Of a stretch of DNA of 64,000 nt, positions 27,164-36,000 are shown one piece after another. The translations under genes were made by a program, and so were the position numbers. Source of the DNA: Bacillota bacterium (GTDB lineage Bacteria > Bacillota > Clostridia > Christensenellales > CAG-314); contig JAEWZT010000001.1 in NCBI GenBank assembly GCA_023458375.1, positions 186,001-250,000 of the forward strand, read 5' to 3'. The number at the start of each line of letters is the position of its first letter. Within the stretch, counting starts at the first letter, position 1. The notes under the pieces were generated by a model. It was not told the origin of the DNA. It saw only the letters and a list, made by a program, of their open reading frames with translations, and searched no databases.

Positions 27164-29776
27164 TTAATTTAAAAAATCCTCTTTGCTTGACAGCAGTTTG
27201 CTTTTTAAGGTTTGGTAGCTTTCAAGTTTTTCTTTTTCGTTTTTTACAAGGGCGGGGGGCGCTTTTTGCATAAAGCGCTCGTTGCTTAGCTTGCTTTGAG
27301 CCAGTTCAATTTCTTTTTGAATCTTTTCAAGCTGCGCGTCAATGCGCTTTAATTCTTCTTCCGCGTCAACAAGGTCGCCTAAGGGCAAAGTAATTTCGCC
27401 TAAGGCGCAAACAAGCTTAACGGCTTTTTCGCCGATATCTTCTCCGGCGTAGGAAACCTGCGCGTTGGCAAGCTTTTCAATATACATTGTAATGTTGCCG
27501 TTTTCTTCTATACCTTGCGAAAGACTTATAAAAAGCCTTATGCGCTTAGAGGGCTTAACCCCTCTTTGGGCGCGCACGTTGCGCACCGCGCTTACGGCGT
27601 CTTTTACAAGCTCAATTAAGGCGCTTTCTTTTTTATAGTTTTTGCGCGAAGGCAAGGGATAAGCTTCTTTCATAATTGTTTCGCCGTGCATTGGCAAATA
27701 TTGATATATTTCTTCCGTTATAAAGGGGATAATGGGGTGAAGCAGCTTTAAGATTTTATCAAGCACATGGACAAGGACGGAAAGGGTGCTTAACCGCGCG
27801 CCCTCGTTGCTTCCGTATAAAAGCGGCTTGCTCAGCTCAATATACCAGTCGCAAAACTCGCTCCATACAAAATCGTAAAGCAGGGCGCATGCTCTGCCCA
27901 GCTCGTATTTTTCCATATTTTTGGTAACATCTTTTATGACGGCGTTTAGGCGGGTCAGAATCCAATTGTCGGCAAGGGAAAGCTGACATTTTTCCAAAGG
28001 AAGCAATTCTTTACCCTCGCAGTTAAGCAACGCGAAACGGCTTGCGTTCCAAATCTTGTTCATAAAGTTGCGGGTATTGCCCACTTTTTCGCTTTTAAAG
28101 CGCATGTCGTTACCGCTCGCAACGCCGTTAAGCAGCGAAAAGCGCAATGTGTCGGCGCCGTATTGCTCAATAAACTCCACCGGGTCGATACCGTTGCCTA
28201 AGGATTTGCTCATTTTTCGCCCTATGCCGTCGCGCACAGCGCCGTGTATCAATACCTGCGGAAAAGGCGTTTCGCCCATACATTCAATGCCCGAAAAGAC
28301 CATACGCGCCACCCAAAAGAAAATGATGTCATACATTGTAACGAGCACGTTAGTGGGATAGAAATATTTCAAATCCTCATTGCTTTCGGGATAGCCCAAA
28401 GTGGAAAAGGGCCACAAAGCGGAAGAAAACCATGTATCCAAAACGTCTTCGTCCTGACGCAGCGCGCCGCCGCATTTGGGGCAAGCTTTTGGAATATCTT
28501 CCGAACAAATCTCTTCGCCGCAGCCGCAATACCAAACGGGTATCCTGTGTCCCCACCAAAGCTGACGCGAAATGCACCAGTCGCGTATATTGTCAAGCCA
28601 AGAAAAATAGGTTTTTTCAAAGCGCTTGGGGATGAACTTCGTATCGCCCTTTTTAACGGCTTCTAGGGCGGGTTTTGCCAAAGGCTTCATGTCAATATAC
28701 CATTGCTTTGAAAGCATGGGCTCAATTACCGTGTCGCAGCGGTAGCAGTTTCCCACGTTGTGTTTATATGCCTCGGTTTTTTCCCATTGACCTAATTTTT
28801 TCATTTCGGCGATTATCTTTTTGCGGCAGTCGTATCTGTCAAGCCCTTCAAACTGCTGTGCCGCCTCGCTCATTTTTCCGTTTTCGGCAATAACTTTAAT
28901 TTGGGGAAGGTTATGCCGCAACCCCACTTCAAAGTCGTTGGGGTCGTGGGCGGGGGTAATTTTTACAACGCCCGAACCGAAATCTTTTTCAACGTAATCG
29001 TCGGCTATAACGGGTATAAGCCTGTTCACAAATGGCACCAAAACTTTTTTGCCCAGCAGGTGCGCGTAACGCGCGTCTGAAGGATTTACCGCCACGGCGG
29101 TATCGCCAAGCATTGTTTCGGGGCGTGTGGTGGCAAAGGTTATTTTGTCCTTTCCGTCTTCCGTTTTGTAGAAAAAATACCACAGCGAGCCGCTTTCTTC
29201 TTGGTAAATAACTTCGGCGTCGGAAAGAGCCGTTTTGCAGCAAGGACACCAGTTGGTTATCCTGTTTCCGCGGTATATGAGTTTTTTGTTGTATAGCTTT
29301 ACGAAATAATGCCTGACGGCTTTTGAACAGCGCTCGTCCATTGTAAAGGAAAGTCTGTCCCAATCGCAGCTGCATCCCAGTTGTTTAATTTGCTCAACAA
29401 TGCGTCCGCCGTATTTGTCTTTCCATAAATAGGCGCGGCGCAAAAACTCCTCGCGTCCGATTTCCTGCTTACTTAGCCCCTCTTTGGCAAGGCTTTCTAC
29501 AATTTTTACTTCGGTGGCAATGCTTGCGTGGTCGGTGCCGGGAATCCAAAGCGCGTTAAACCCCTGCATGCGCTTAAAGCGGATAATCGCGTCCTGCAAG
29601 GTATTATTCAGCGCGTGCCCTATATGAAGCTGCGCGGTAATATTGGGCGGGGGCATTACGATAGTAAAGGGTTTTTTGTCTTTTTCAACTTGCGCCTTAA
29701 AAAAGCCCCCCTCCTGCCATTTGGCGTAAAGCTTTTTTTCAAACAGCTGCGGCTGATAAGTTTTTTCCATTTCCAT
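27164..29776 (-). CDS. valS: Valyl-tRNA synthetase
   Basis: 870 residues. Class Ia synthetase: HIGH at residues 51-54 (QLHIGHALNN), the CP1 editing domain with TTRPETMLGDTAVAVNP near 213, KMSKS near 530 (GRKMSKSLGNG), the anticodon-binding domain, and the C-terminal coiled coil (EEELKRIDAQLEKIQKEIE). Two zinc-ribbon-like Cys clusters are near residues 175 and 410. Start 29776 has AAGGAG 8 bases upstream. Controlled by the T-box leader. Confidence 0.98.
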   Translation of the reverse strand: MEMEKTYQPQLFEKKLYAKWQEGGFFKAQVEKDKKPFTIVMPPPNITAQLHIGHALNNTLQDAIIRFKRMQGFNALWIPGTDHASIATEVKIVESLAKEGLSKQEIGREEFLRRAYLWKDKYGGRIVEQIKQLGCSCDWDRLSFTMDERCSKAVRHYFVKLYNKKLIYRGNRITNWCPCCKTALSDAEVIYQEESGSLWYFFYKTEDGKDKITFATTRPETMLGDTAVAVNPSDARYAHLLGKKVLVPFVNRLIPVIADDYVEKDFGSGVVKITPAHDPNDFEVGLRHNLPQIKVIAENGKMSEAAQQFEGLDRYDCRKKIIAEMKKLGQWEKTEAYKHNVGNCYRCDTVIEPMLSKQWYIDMKPLAKPALEAVKKGDTKFIPKRFEKTYFSWLDNIRDWCISRQLWWGHRIPVWYCGCGEEICSEDIPKACPKCGGALRQDEDVLDTWFSSALWPFSTLGYPESNEDLKYFYPTNVLVTMYDIIFFWVARMVFSGIECMGETPFPQVLIHGAVRDGIGRKMSKSLGNGIDPVEFIEQYGADTLRFSLLNGVASGNDMRFKSEKVGNTRNFMNKIWNASRFALLNCEGKELLPLEKCQLSLADNWILTRLNAVIKDVTKNMEKYELGRACALLYDFVWSEFCDWYIELSKPLLYGSNEGARLSTLSVLVHVLDKILKLLHPIIPFITEEIYQYLPMHGETIMKEAYPLPSRKNYKKESALIELVKDAVSAVRNVRAQRGVKPSKRIRLFISLSQGIEENGNITMYIEKLANAQVSYAGEDIGEKAVKLVCALGEITLPLGDLVDAEEELKRIDAQLEKIQKEIELAQSKLSNERFMQKAPPALVKNEKEKLESYQTLKSKLLSSKEDFLN

Positions 29777-29894
29777 AACATTCTCTCCTTATATTCCACC
29801 ACAAAATAACTGACTTTTTAAATTTTTAACCCGTCCTCAAAAAAGCAAGGTTTCATGAACTTAATCGGGTATCCAAAATGTTTTAATATTTTTG

Positions 29895-30280
29895 GAGTTA
29901 AAAAAATGCCCGCCGTCCTAACAGTAAAGGACGACAAGCAATGCCGCGGTACCACCTTAATTCAGAGAATAATTCCCTCTTAATATACCTTAACGGGTAT
30001 AAACCGTCTTGACTACGCAACAAATATTTTTGCCTTCACCAAGCGACTTCGGCAAACTACAAACTTTTTCTAACAAATACGGCGCTTACACCAATTATTT
30101 CCCCAAAACCTACCTTATTACAGTAAACCGCAAATCAAAAAACTTTATTCGCAAGATGATTTGCCATTCGGGCTCCCATTAAAACACAAGTTTAAATGGG
30201 TTATAAAATGCTGCCGCTCTCTTAAAATGCCTTTAAAAAAGCCCCTTTTGCCTCAAACGTCTTTTTTAATATAATTATAA
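29895..30280 (-). ncRNA. T-box riboswitch of valS
   Basis: On the minus strand the T-box sequence AAGGTGGTACCGCGG lies at 29958-29944. A terminator stem CGTCCT/AGGACG (29933-29914) with a run of seven T follows. An AGAGAG of stem I is at 30222-30217, and TATAAT of the promoter at 30279-30274. Uncharged tRNA should favour the antiterminator and switch on valS. The leader is long (about 370 bases). I could not place the specifier codon with confidence. Confidence 0.93.
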
Positions 30281-30527
30281 GTTATTTTACTATATGATTT
30301 TGCCCTTGGCAAGCGTTTTTAACTTTATAAAAAACAAAAAAGAACTTGCGGCTGCGATTTTCTCTGTTAAAGGAAATATTAATTGCGTCAACAGACTGAG
30401 AGAATGCTAATGTTTTGTTCCAAAGTCGCTATATAGAACTTTTTGTCAAGTTTTTGCCTTTATATGTTTTTGCCTTTATGCGGCGTTATAATGTATGCCC
30501 AAATACCTTTTATAGGAGCTTACTTTT

Positions 30528-31274
30528 ATGGCGAGAATTATCGTATTTACAGGGGGTAAAGGGGGCGTGGGCAAAACTACGCTTCTATGCGGCACCGCAA
30601 GGTCGCTCGCGTCTTTTGGCAAAAGGGTAGTTATTGCCGATTTTGATTTGGCTCTCGCAAACGCCGACCTTGTGCTTGGCATTGAGGACAGGGTATTTTT
30701 TGATATTGTTGACTGCATTAAAAAACGATGCAGAACAAAACAGGCGCTTGTGCAAGACAGCGAAGAACTTTCGCTTTATCTTCTGCCATCTTCCGCAAAG
30801 GGGGAAGAAACAAAAATAACCGTAGAAGAAGCTAAAAGCGTGATAAACGAACTCTCCCTTTTATGCGACTACCTCTTAATTGATTGCCCCGCAGGCACCG
30901 ACGAGGGCTTTTTGCGCGCCGTGTCCTGCGCAGACGAAGCGGTAGTAGTTTGCACCCCCCATTTGTCAAGCGTGCGCGACGTAAACAAGGCGCTTTTAAC
31001 GCTTTCGGCTTTTCCTTTGACGGCAAAATACCTATTAATCAACAGGGCAGACGGCGTTTTAATGTCAAAAGGAGCCATGCTTACGCCTTTCGAAATTTTT
31101 TCGTTGCTAAAAGTAAAACCATTGGGCATTGTGCCGGAAATTCCCGAACTAAACTGCGGTAAAATAGGCGAAAACTCCAAACCTTACTTTGACATTATAG
31201 CGGACAATTTGCACAACGGAAAAAGCGTTATGGTGGAAATTATGCCCAAAAGAAGCGAACGGAGGGCAAAATGA
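30528..31274 (+). CDS. minD: Septum-site determining ATPase MinD
   Basis: 248 residues. Deviant Walker A GGKGGVGKTT (residues 9-18), DFDLALANADLVLG near 39, LLIDCPAGTDEGF near 118. It recruits division inhibitor to membranes near the poles. The C-terminus (MVEIMPKRSERRAK) is basic but lacks the clear amphipathic membrane helix of most MinD. TAGGAG precedes the ATG. No minC lies upstream, where the divergent T-box begins. Confidence 0.9.
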   Translation: MARIIVFTGGKGGVGKTTLLCGTARSLASFGKRVVIADFDLALANADLVLGIEDRVFFDIVDCIKKRCRTKQALVQDSEELSLYLLPSSAKGEETKITVEEAKSVINELSLLCDYLLIDCPAGTDEGFLRAVSCADEAVVVCTPHLSSVRDVNKALLTLSAFPLTAKYLLINRADGVLMSKGAMLTPFEIFSLLKVKPLGIVPEIPELNCGKIGENSKPYFDIIADNLHNGKSVMVEIMPKRSERRAK

Positions 31275-31483
31275 ACCAATACGAAAGGGCGCTCAAACTT
31301 TTGGGTCAGGACAACTGCTATACGCAAAGCTTAGAAGCCTTTGAGGGAGATTTGCTAACCTTTTGTCAAAAATATTTTGAAGTGGAAAGCCTCACCACAC
31401 GGTTGCTTCCCTGCGAAAAGGGCGTTAAACTTCAAATAATTTTAACCGCCGGCAAGGGCAAAAATTACACCGTCTTGCGATAG
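31271..31483 (+). CDS. MinE-like small protein
   Basis: 70 residues; the start overlaps the minD stop as ATGA. Residues 28-60 (LLTFCQKYFEVESLTTRLLP then GVKLQIILTAG) resemble the MinE topological-specificity domain (DIL-VI-KY-EI pattern, then a strand). The N-terminal MinD-binding segment is not typical. Position after minD supports MinE; the sequence alone is marginal. Confidence 0.5.
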   Translation: MNQYERALKLLGQDNCYTQSLEAFEGDLLTFCQKYFEVESLTTRLLPCEKGVKLQIILTAGKGKNYTVLR

Positions 31484-31548
31484 AGTTAAGTAATAACCAA
31501 CCTTTTCCCCTCATATAGTAAAAATAGATTATTAACGGGGGAAAGTAT

Positions 31549-32166
31549 ATGGACGATGTCAACGCCTATTCCTGTCAAGCCGTAGAGGACGACTGGCTGG
31601 ACATAAGTTATTCCGAAAGAAAATATGTAAATAAAGAATCTTATCTGAAAACGGGCAAAAAAGGCAAGGCTGTTTCTTTTTTTAAGCAAAGCTACAAATA
31701 TTTTTTGACCGTTGCTTTGCTCATTGCCGCAGTCGCCGCAATGATGTTTTCCACAAACGAGGAAAGTATTTTCAAAACCGCGCGCTTAGCTTATACTACC
31801 ACCTTTATGAGCGCATACCAAAACTTCGGCAAAGATGAATATATAATCACTTTGCCCCCCTCTGCGGAAGTTGACAACGTCTCAAAAGAAGGCATTGTTA
31901 CCATTACGGGGGGTAGTTATGTGTTCTGCCTGCAAAAAGGCAAGGTTGTAAGCGTTACCGAAAACAGCGTTACAATTCAAATTGACGACCAAACAAATAT
32001 GGTTTATTCCGCGCTGACGGAAGTTTTAGTCAAAAACGGCGACGAAATAACGCTTTATCAATGCATCGGCAAATACAGCGGAACTACATGTATCCAAGTT
32101 TTCCATAACGGCGAAGCGGTTACAAGCGTTGTGGGCGAAGAAAACTCCTTCAAGTGGGAAAGCTAA
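31549..32166 (+). CDS. spoIVFA: SpoIVFA-like protein with a degenerate LytM domain
   Basis: 205 residues. Cytoplasmic N-terminus, one membrane segment (about 51-68), then a LytM/M23-like fold (GKVVSVTENSVTIQI, YSALTEVLVKNGDEIT, IGKYSGTTCIQVFHNGEAVTSV). The zinc and catalytic His/Asp are absent, as in SpoIVFA, which holds the SpoIVFB protease in check in sporulating mother cells. GGGGGAAAG precedes the ATG. It overlaps the next gene by 13 bases. Confidence 0.72.
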   Translation: MDDVNAYSCQAVEDDWLDISYSERKYVNKESYLKTGKKGKAVSFFKQSYKYFLTVALLIAAVAAMMFSTNEESIFKTARLAYTTTFMSAYQNFGKDEYIITLPPSAEVDNVSKEGIVTITGGSYVFCLQKGKVVSVTENSVTIQIDDQTNMVYSALTEVLVKNGDEITLYQCIGKYSGTTCIQVFHNGEAVTSVVGEENSFKWES

Positions 32167-33020
32167 AATTTAAGATTTTGCCCAGCGCCATACTTTTTGC
32201 GGCGGTTGCCGTAGCGCTGGGCAAAGGTTTTTTGCTTTTGGGATATTTTATAAGTGTGCTGCTTCACGAGGCGGCACATTATTTTGTAGCAAGAAAATAT
32301 TGCTTTAAATGCGTTTCGCTTGAACTGTCCGCTTTCGGCGCGGTGCTTTACGGCAATTTTGAGGAAGAGGGCGGCGAAATCCAGATATATATAGCCTTAG
32401 CGGGTCCCCTTACCAACCTATTTTTGTGCGTTTTGCTTGTCGCATTTTGGTATTTAGTCCCCGCAAGCTATTATTTTACGCAGGAAATTGTCTATGCTAA
32501 CCTGTTTATTGCGGCTACTAACCTTTTGCCCTGTTATCCGCTAGACGGAGGCAAGGCGCTTTGCGCCGCCGTACAAAAAAGGGCAAGCTATCAAAAGGCG
32601 CTTTCCTTTACCAAAGTTATGTCGGTTATATTGTCGGGTGTGCTTTTTACGGTTTTTTTTATTGCATTCGGGCTGGGATACAATCTTTTTTCAGTAGGTC
32701 TTTTTTCGGTTTTTTTAATGCTTTCTTCTTTAAGCGAGGGTAAAAATAAAATATACAGTTATCTGCCTCCCATAAAACAAGTGGCGGAAAAAGCTAAAAG
32801 GGGTGCGGAACGGCGCCTTTTGGTAGTTGCGCGCGTTTTAAGTCTGGGGCAGGCGGCTGGCAAGATGAGTGAGAACTGCCTTTACGAAGTGGAAGTAGTG
32901 GACGAAAAGGGATCAACTGTCGCGTATTTTGACAGCAACGAATGGAACAACCTGCTTTTGACATTCCCTTTAAAAGCCACTTTCGGGCAAGTTTTGGCGG
33001 AAAAAAACATTTTAGAGTAA
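32154..33020 (+). CDS. spoIVFB: SpoIVFB-like M50 intramembrane metalloprotease
   Basis: 288 residues. HEAAH (38-42) in a membrane helix and NLLPCYPLDGG (123-133) are the two zinc-binding parts of M50 site-2 proteases; several hydrophobic helices follow and a CBS-like soluble C-terminus (about 215-288). SpoIVFB cleaves pro-sigma-K. GTG start inside the previous gene, no ribosome site, so translation is coupled. Order minD-spoIVFA-spoIVFB-rplU matches Bacillus. Confidence 0.88.
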   Translation: MGKLKFKILPSAILFAAVAVALGKGFLLLGYFISVLLHEAAHYFVARKYCFKCVSLELSAFGAVLYGNFEEEGGEIQIYIALAGPLTNLFLCVLLVAFWYLVPASYYFTQEIVYANLFIAATNLLPCYPLDGGKALCAAVQKRASYQKALSFTKVMSVILSGVLFTVFFIAFGLGYNLFSVGLFSVFLMLSSLSEGKNKIYSYLPPIKQVAEKAKRGAERRLLVVARVLSLGQAAGKMSENCLYEVEVVDEKGSTVAYFDSNEWNNLLLTFPLKATFGQVLAEKNILE

Positions 33021-33225
33021 AGCAGTAAAAATAAGCGCTTTTTAAAAATTGTGATTGCCGCGAGCCCTTTAATTCATAACGTTCAATTCTTATTTTTTAA
33101 GTATCTCTTGCCTATAATTCTTTCCGATATAACCCCGCGATTGATTTCGTTTATTTTGACAGAAACGGACGAGGCTGGCATTGACTGGCTGCAAAGGGGC
33201 GACGTAAAATATCCTTGAAGGAGGC

Positions 33226-33790
33226 TTGCTATGCCAATATGAAAAATGCTGTGCGGCCTTGAAAGCCCCCTATATTCAGTCGCTTATGACACCTATTGAA
33301 ACGCAAAGTAAAACAACGCTTGCATATCGGGCAGTTAATTACGCCCAGCAAGCGCTGTTTCTTTTATGGAATAAATATTATTCTGATGACGCGCGCACAA
33401 AAAAGCGCTTAATGCCGCGCATCAATGGCTATTGGGAAGCATTAAGCTGCCGCAGGCAAAAAATGCAATTCTCACATACCACCACTAAGCTGCCCGCCAA
33501 GCGGAAAACAATTCCCATAGCGCAAGCCGCCGTAAGGGCAATGGGTCAGTTCATCAACTATTCATTCGGCGCCATTGTATCGGACTTGCCTTTTACGGGG
33601 CGCTTGCAGCAGCCTACGATAAACTGGGCGCGATGCACCGCGGGAACAGATTGAACAGTTCGCCGCCTCAGAGTGCGGGAAATGAAAGAGGTTTTTCGCG
33701 CCCTTTACATAAAAAACGAGCAAAAACCCCGCCAAAATAAACTGGAATTAAAAAAAACAAAGACCCGTGATACTTCGTTTTACAGCGTAA
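33226..33790 (+). pseudogene. Decayed Imm5-like 'putative immunity protein' gene
   Basis: Pieces of one protein appear in different frames: IETQSKTTLAYRAVNYAQ and YYSDDARTKK, then KLPQAKNAIL in another frame, IAQAAVRAMGQFINYS, AAAYDKLGAM, EQIEQFAASECGK, and finally MKEVFRALYIKNEQ. This order matches the Imm5-like family, so several frameshifts have destroyed the gene. The preceding 200 bases contain no whole gene. It separates spoIVFB from the rplU side. Confidence 0.72.
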
Positions 33791-33852
33791 AAATGCCGTT
33801 TGAGCTAAAAAACCCAAGCGGCAAAAATTTTCTTTTATTTTCCCCATGAGTA

Positions 33853-34365
33853 TTATAAATAATACTTCATTTCCTCTATTCTGCTTTCTTGGTAAGAGAG
33901 CAAATCTTTGACAAGCTTGTCGGCTTTTTCGGTTATATCGGGGGTATGCCTTATAAGGGTGCCCAGCTCAATAACGCCGTTTGTCGTGCCTAAAATAATA
34001 AGTTTTGCAACGTTGCCCACAGAGTCGTCCCCCATAAGTTTGACGTTAAGGCTCATTTTTGACATAGCCCGCGCTCCCTTGTTTTCATCGTTTAAAATGC
34101 AGTTATAGGTGTTGGCGAGTATTTGAGCCGAGCGCGAAAACTCGTCGTATTTATTGACGTGGGAACGCAAAATATCCGCCAGTTCCATATTGGTCGTCTT
34201 CTTTAAAACCGCTTCGGTGGCTTCTTTCGCCATTATAGCGTTGTTATAGACTTCCGTCAAAACCTTAACCGTGTTTACATTGTCCTTGCAGTTATTTTTA
34301 TTATTAAGCCACTCGCCTTTTCTGTTTGTGCTTTTTTCGCTGTTACTTTGTTGGTTTTCTTGCAT
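33853..34365 (-). CDS. Uncharacterised helical protein, possibly ferritin-like
   Basis: 170 residues. The N-terminal 30 are polar (Gln/Asn/Ser/Lys); the rest is predicted all-helix (VNTVKVLTEVYNNAIMAKEATEAVLKKT, then ELADILRSHVNKYDEFSRSAQILAN, then a C-terminal pair). This resembles four-helix bundle families such as PF09537, but I see no clear metal ligands. GGAGG lies 6 bases before ATG. It overlaps the small gene upstream. Confidence 0.6.
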   Translation of the reverse strand: MQENQQSNSEKSTNRKGEWLNNKNNCKDNVNTVKVLTEVYNNAIMAKEATEAVLKKTTNMELADILRSHVNKYDEFSRSAQILANTYNCILNDENKGARAMSKMSLNVKLMGDDSVGNVAKLIILGTTNGVIELGTLIRHTPDITEKADKLVKDLLSYQESRIEEMKYYL

Positions 34366-34477
34366 TGTTTTCCTCCTTTTTCGCTTGACGTTTAGTTTCC
34401 AAAGTGTCAAAGCGGCTATTGCGCGCCGTTTCTGGGTGCATATAGTATTCGTCGTTATTCTGCTTGCTTTTGGTCAT
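34343..34477 (-). CDS. Small basic protein
   Basis: 44 residues (begins MTKSKQNNDEYYMHPETARN; ends NARKPTK). GAGGAGG lies 7 bases before ATG. It overlaps the next gene by 23 bases in another frame, so they are probably coupled. Rich in Lys, Arg, Asn and Glu; no known family. Function unknown. Confidence 0.55.
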   Translation of the reverse strand: MTKSKQNNDEYYMHPETARNSRFDTLETKRQAKKEENNARKPTK

Positions 34478-34554
34478 TTTTATTCGCCTCCTCGCGCTGT
34501 ATAAGTTTTAGTTAGTATTGCCCCAAGCAGGGGTTTTTTAACCTGCGCAAATGA

Positions 34555-34583
34555 TTGACAATAAAGCTAAATTATGTTAAATT
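34555..34583 (+). promoter_or_regulatory. Promoter of rplU-prp-rpmA
   Basis: TTGACA (34555-34560), 17-base spacer, TAAATT (34578-34583). A CCCC/GGGG hairpin with TTTTTT (34520-34539) lies just upstream. Confidence 0.75.
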
Positions 34584-34589
34584 ATCTTG

Positions 34590-34719
34590 CGAACCGCTTG
34601 AAAAAGGCATCTAAGAACGGGCAAATCGCCCGACGCCTTATTTAGGAATCACCCCCATACAGACTTATTTTAAAATTGGGGTATTCTTTCAGCGAGATTG
34701 GGAAGAGGAGGTAAATTAA
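34590..34719 (+). ncRNA. Candidate L21 leader RNA
   Basis: About 130 bases between the promoter and rplU with GC-rich segments (CGGGCAAATCGCCCG hairpin near 34617-34633, GGCATC/ACGCC, then TTGGGG and CCCC blocks). L21 leaders upstream of rplU are known in Firmicutes; family match not tested. Confidence 0.5.
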
Positions 34720-35028
34720 ATGTACGCTATCGTTAAAACGGGCGGAAAGCAGTATAAGGTGGAGAAAGACAATATGCTCTACGTTGAACTGCTTAAAGCG
34801 GAGGTTGGTTCTAAGGTGGAACTGCCCGCAATTATGTTTGTGGACGAAAAGAGAATCTTAACGGGACTTGACGCAAGTAAAGTAACCGTTGAAGCTGAAA
34901 TCGTAGAGCACGGCAAGGGCGAAAAAATCAATATCTTTACTTACAAAGCAAAGAAAAACGTTCGTCACCGTCAAGGACACAGACAGCCCTACACCCGCGT
35001 AAAAATAACAAATATTTCCGTAAAATAG
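34720..35028 (+). CDS. rplU: 50S ribosomal protein L21
   Basis: 102 residues. MYAIVKTGGKQYKVEKDN at the start, KNVRHRQGHRQPYTRVKI near the end. GAGGAGG lies 7 bases before ATG. First gene of the coupled L21-Prp-L27 operon. Confidence 0.98.
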   Translation: MYAIVKTGGKQYKVEKDNMLYVELLKAEVGSKVELPAIMFVDEKRILTGLDASKVTVEAEIVEHGKGEKINIFTYKAKKNVRHRQGHRQPYTRVKITNISVK

Positions 35029-35030
35029 TT

Positions 35031-35363
35031 ATGACGGATATAACCCTTCTTAAACAAGACGGTAATATCGTAAGCGTAACGTGCCAAGGGCATACGGGTT
35101 ACGCCAACAGCGGAGAGGACATTGTCTGCGCGGGTATAAGCACCATTGTGCAGACGGCGCTTTTAGGCGTTTTAAACGTAGCGGGAGTGCAAGCCAAGTT
35201 TAAAGTTGACGAGCAAAAAGGCTACCTGCATTTTGAGCTTAAAGGCGACATTTCAAAGGGACAAATGCACGACTGTCAAGTAATATTAAAGACAATGCTG
35301 TGCGGTTTGTCCGACTTTTACACCGAGTATTCGGACTATATGAGATTGGAGGTTAAAGAGTAA
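35031..35363 (+). CDS. prp: Ribosomal-processing cysteine protease Prp
   Basis: 110 residues. The motif GHTGYANSGEDIVCAGIS carries the catalytic His21 and Cys33. Prp removes the N-terminal leader of L27, an essential step in Firmicutes that make a long L27. It lies 2 bases after rplU and its stop overlaps the rpmA start (TAATG), so protease and substrate are translated together. Confidence 0.96.
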   Translation: MTDITLLKQDGNIVSVTCQGHTGYANSGEDIVCAGISTIVQTALLGVLNVAGVQAKFKVDEQKGYLHFELKGDISKGQMHDCQVILKTMLCGLSDFYTEYSDYMRLEVKE

Positions 35364-35638
35364 TGTTTATAAAACTTCAACTGTTCGCTCACCACAAGGG
35401 AGGCGGCAGCACAAAAAACGGACGGGACAGCAACGCCAAACGGCTGGGCGCAAAGCGCGCAGACGGTCAGAAAGTTAAGGCGGGCAATATCTTGTTCCGT
35501 CAAAGAGGAACAAAAATTCACCCCGGCAACAACGTGGGAATAGGCAAAGACGATACGCTTTACGCGCTTGTTGAGGGCATAGTTAAATTTGAACCCAGAG
35601 GAAAAACCAGAAAGCAAGTGAGCGTTTATCCCGAATAA
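35363..35638 (+). CDS. rpmA: 50S ribosomal protein L27 with cleavable leader
   Basis: 91 residues. It begins MFIKLQLFAHHKGGGSTKNG: the LQLFA leader is the Prp cleavage site, and AHHKGGG becomes the mature end that reaches the peptidyl-transferase centre. The rest (NAKRLGAKRADGQ, GNNVGIGKDDTLYALVEG) is standard. The usual next gene, obg, is not present here. Confidence 0.98.
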   Translation: MFIKLQLFAHHKGGGSTKNGRDSNAKRLGAKRADGQKVKAGNILFRQRGTKIHPGNNVGIGKDDTLYALVEGIVKFEPRGKTRKQVSVYPE

Positions 35639-36000
35639 ATATCACTTAAATCTTTGATTTTGCGCGGCTTACTATGCGCACGGCAAAATCGGTTTGAGCT
35701 AAATAAAGGAACACAAAAATCTTTGGCTTTTTTAAATTAAATAAAACGAAAGGATTTAAACAAGTTGAACAAGGGCTGTATAATTTATAGCCCTTTTATA
35801 ATAGCAGTTAAAATAGGCGCAAAACCTACTATTTTGCAAAATTACAAATATAATAACTGCGGAGGTTACTCAAAGCTAAGTATTCTATTGCGCCAGTATT
35901 TGAGGACATGTTTAGCTTTATATAAAGACAAGTTGCGCCTAGAATAGGACAAGCCCCCCCTGCCGCCAAAGGAAACACCAAAATCTAAAAAATCTAAAAT
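35639..36000. other. Gene-free stretch after rpmA
   Basis: 362 bases. An inverted repeat GATTTTGC/GCAAAATC (35656-35690) and a terminator hairpin (35771-35797) are the only structures seen. A 60-codon frame from 35765 has no ribosome site and no family features. Confidence 0.6.
35771..35797 (+). terminator. Terminator of the rplU-prp-rpmA operon
   Basis: Stem AAGGGCT/AGCCCTT extended by TATAA/TTATA, followed by TTATA. Confidence 0.6.

Noticed and set aside
33226..33654. 142-codon frame taken as a complete gene
   Set aside because: Homologous blocks continue in other frames inside and after it, so it is a frameshifted pseudogene.
34520..34539. CCCC/GGGG hairpin with T run considered as a terminator
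   Set aside because: No plus-strand gene lies upstream that it could end; noted only as a structure beside the rplU promoter.
35765..35947. 60-codon frame after rpmA
   Set aside because: No ribosome site, overlaps a terminator hairpin, composition not coding-like.
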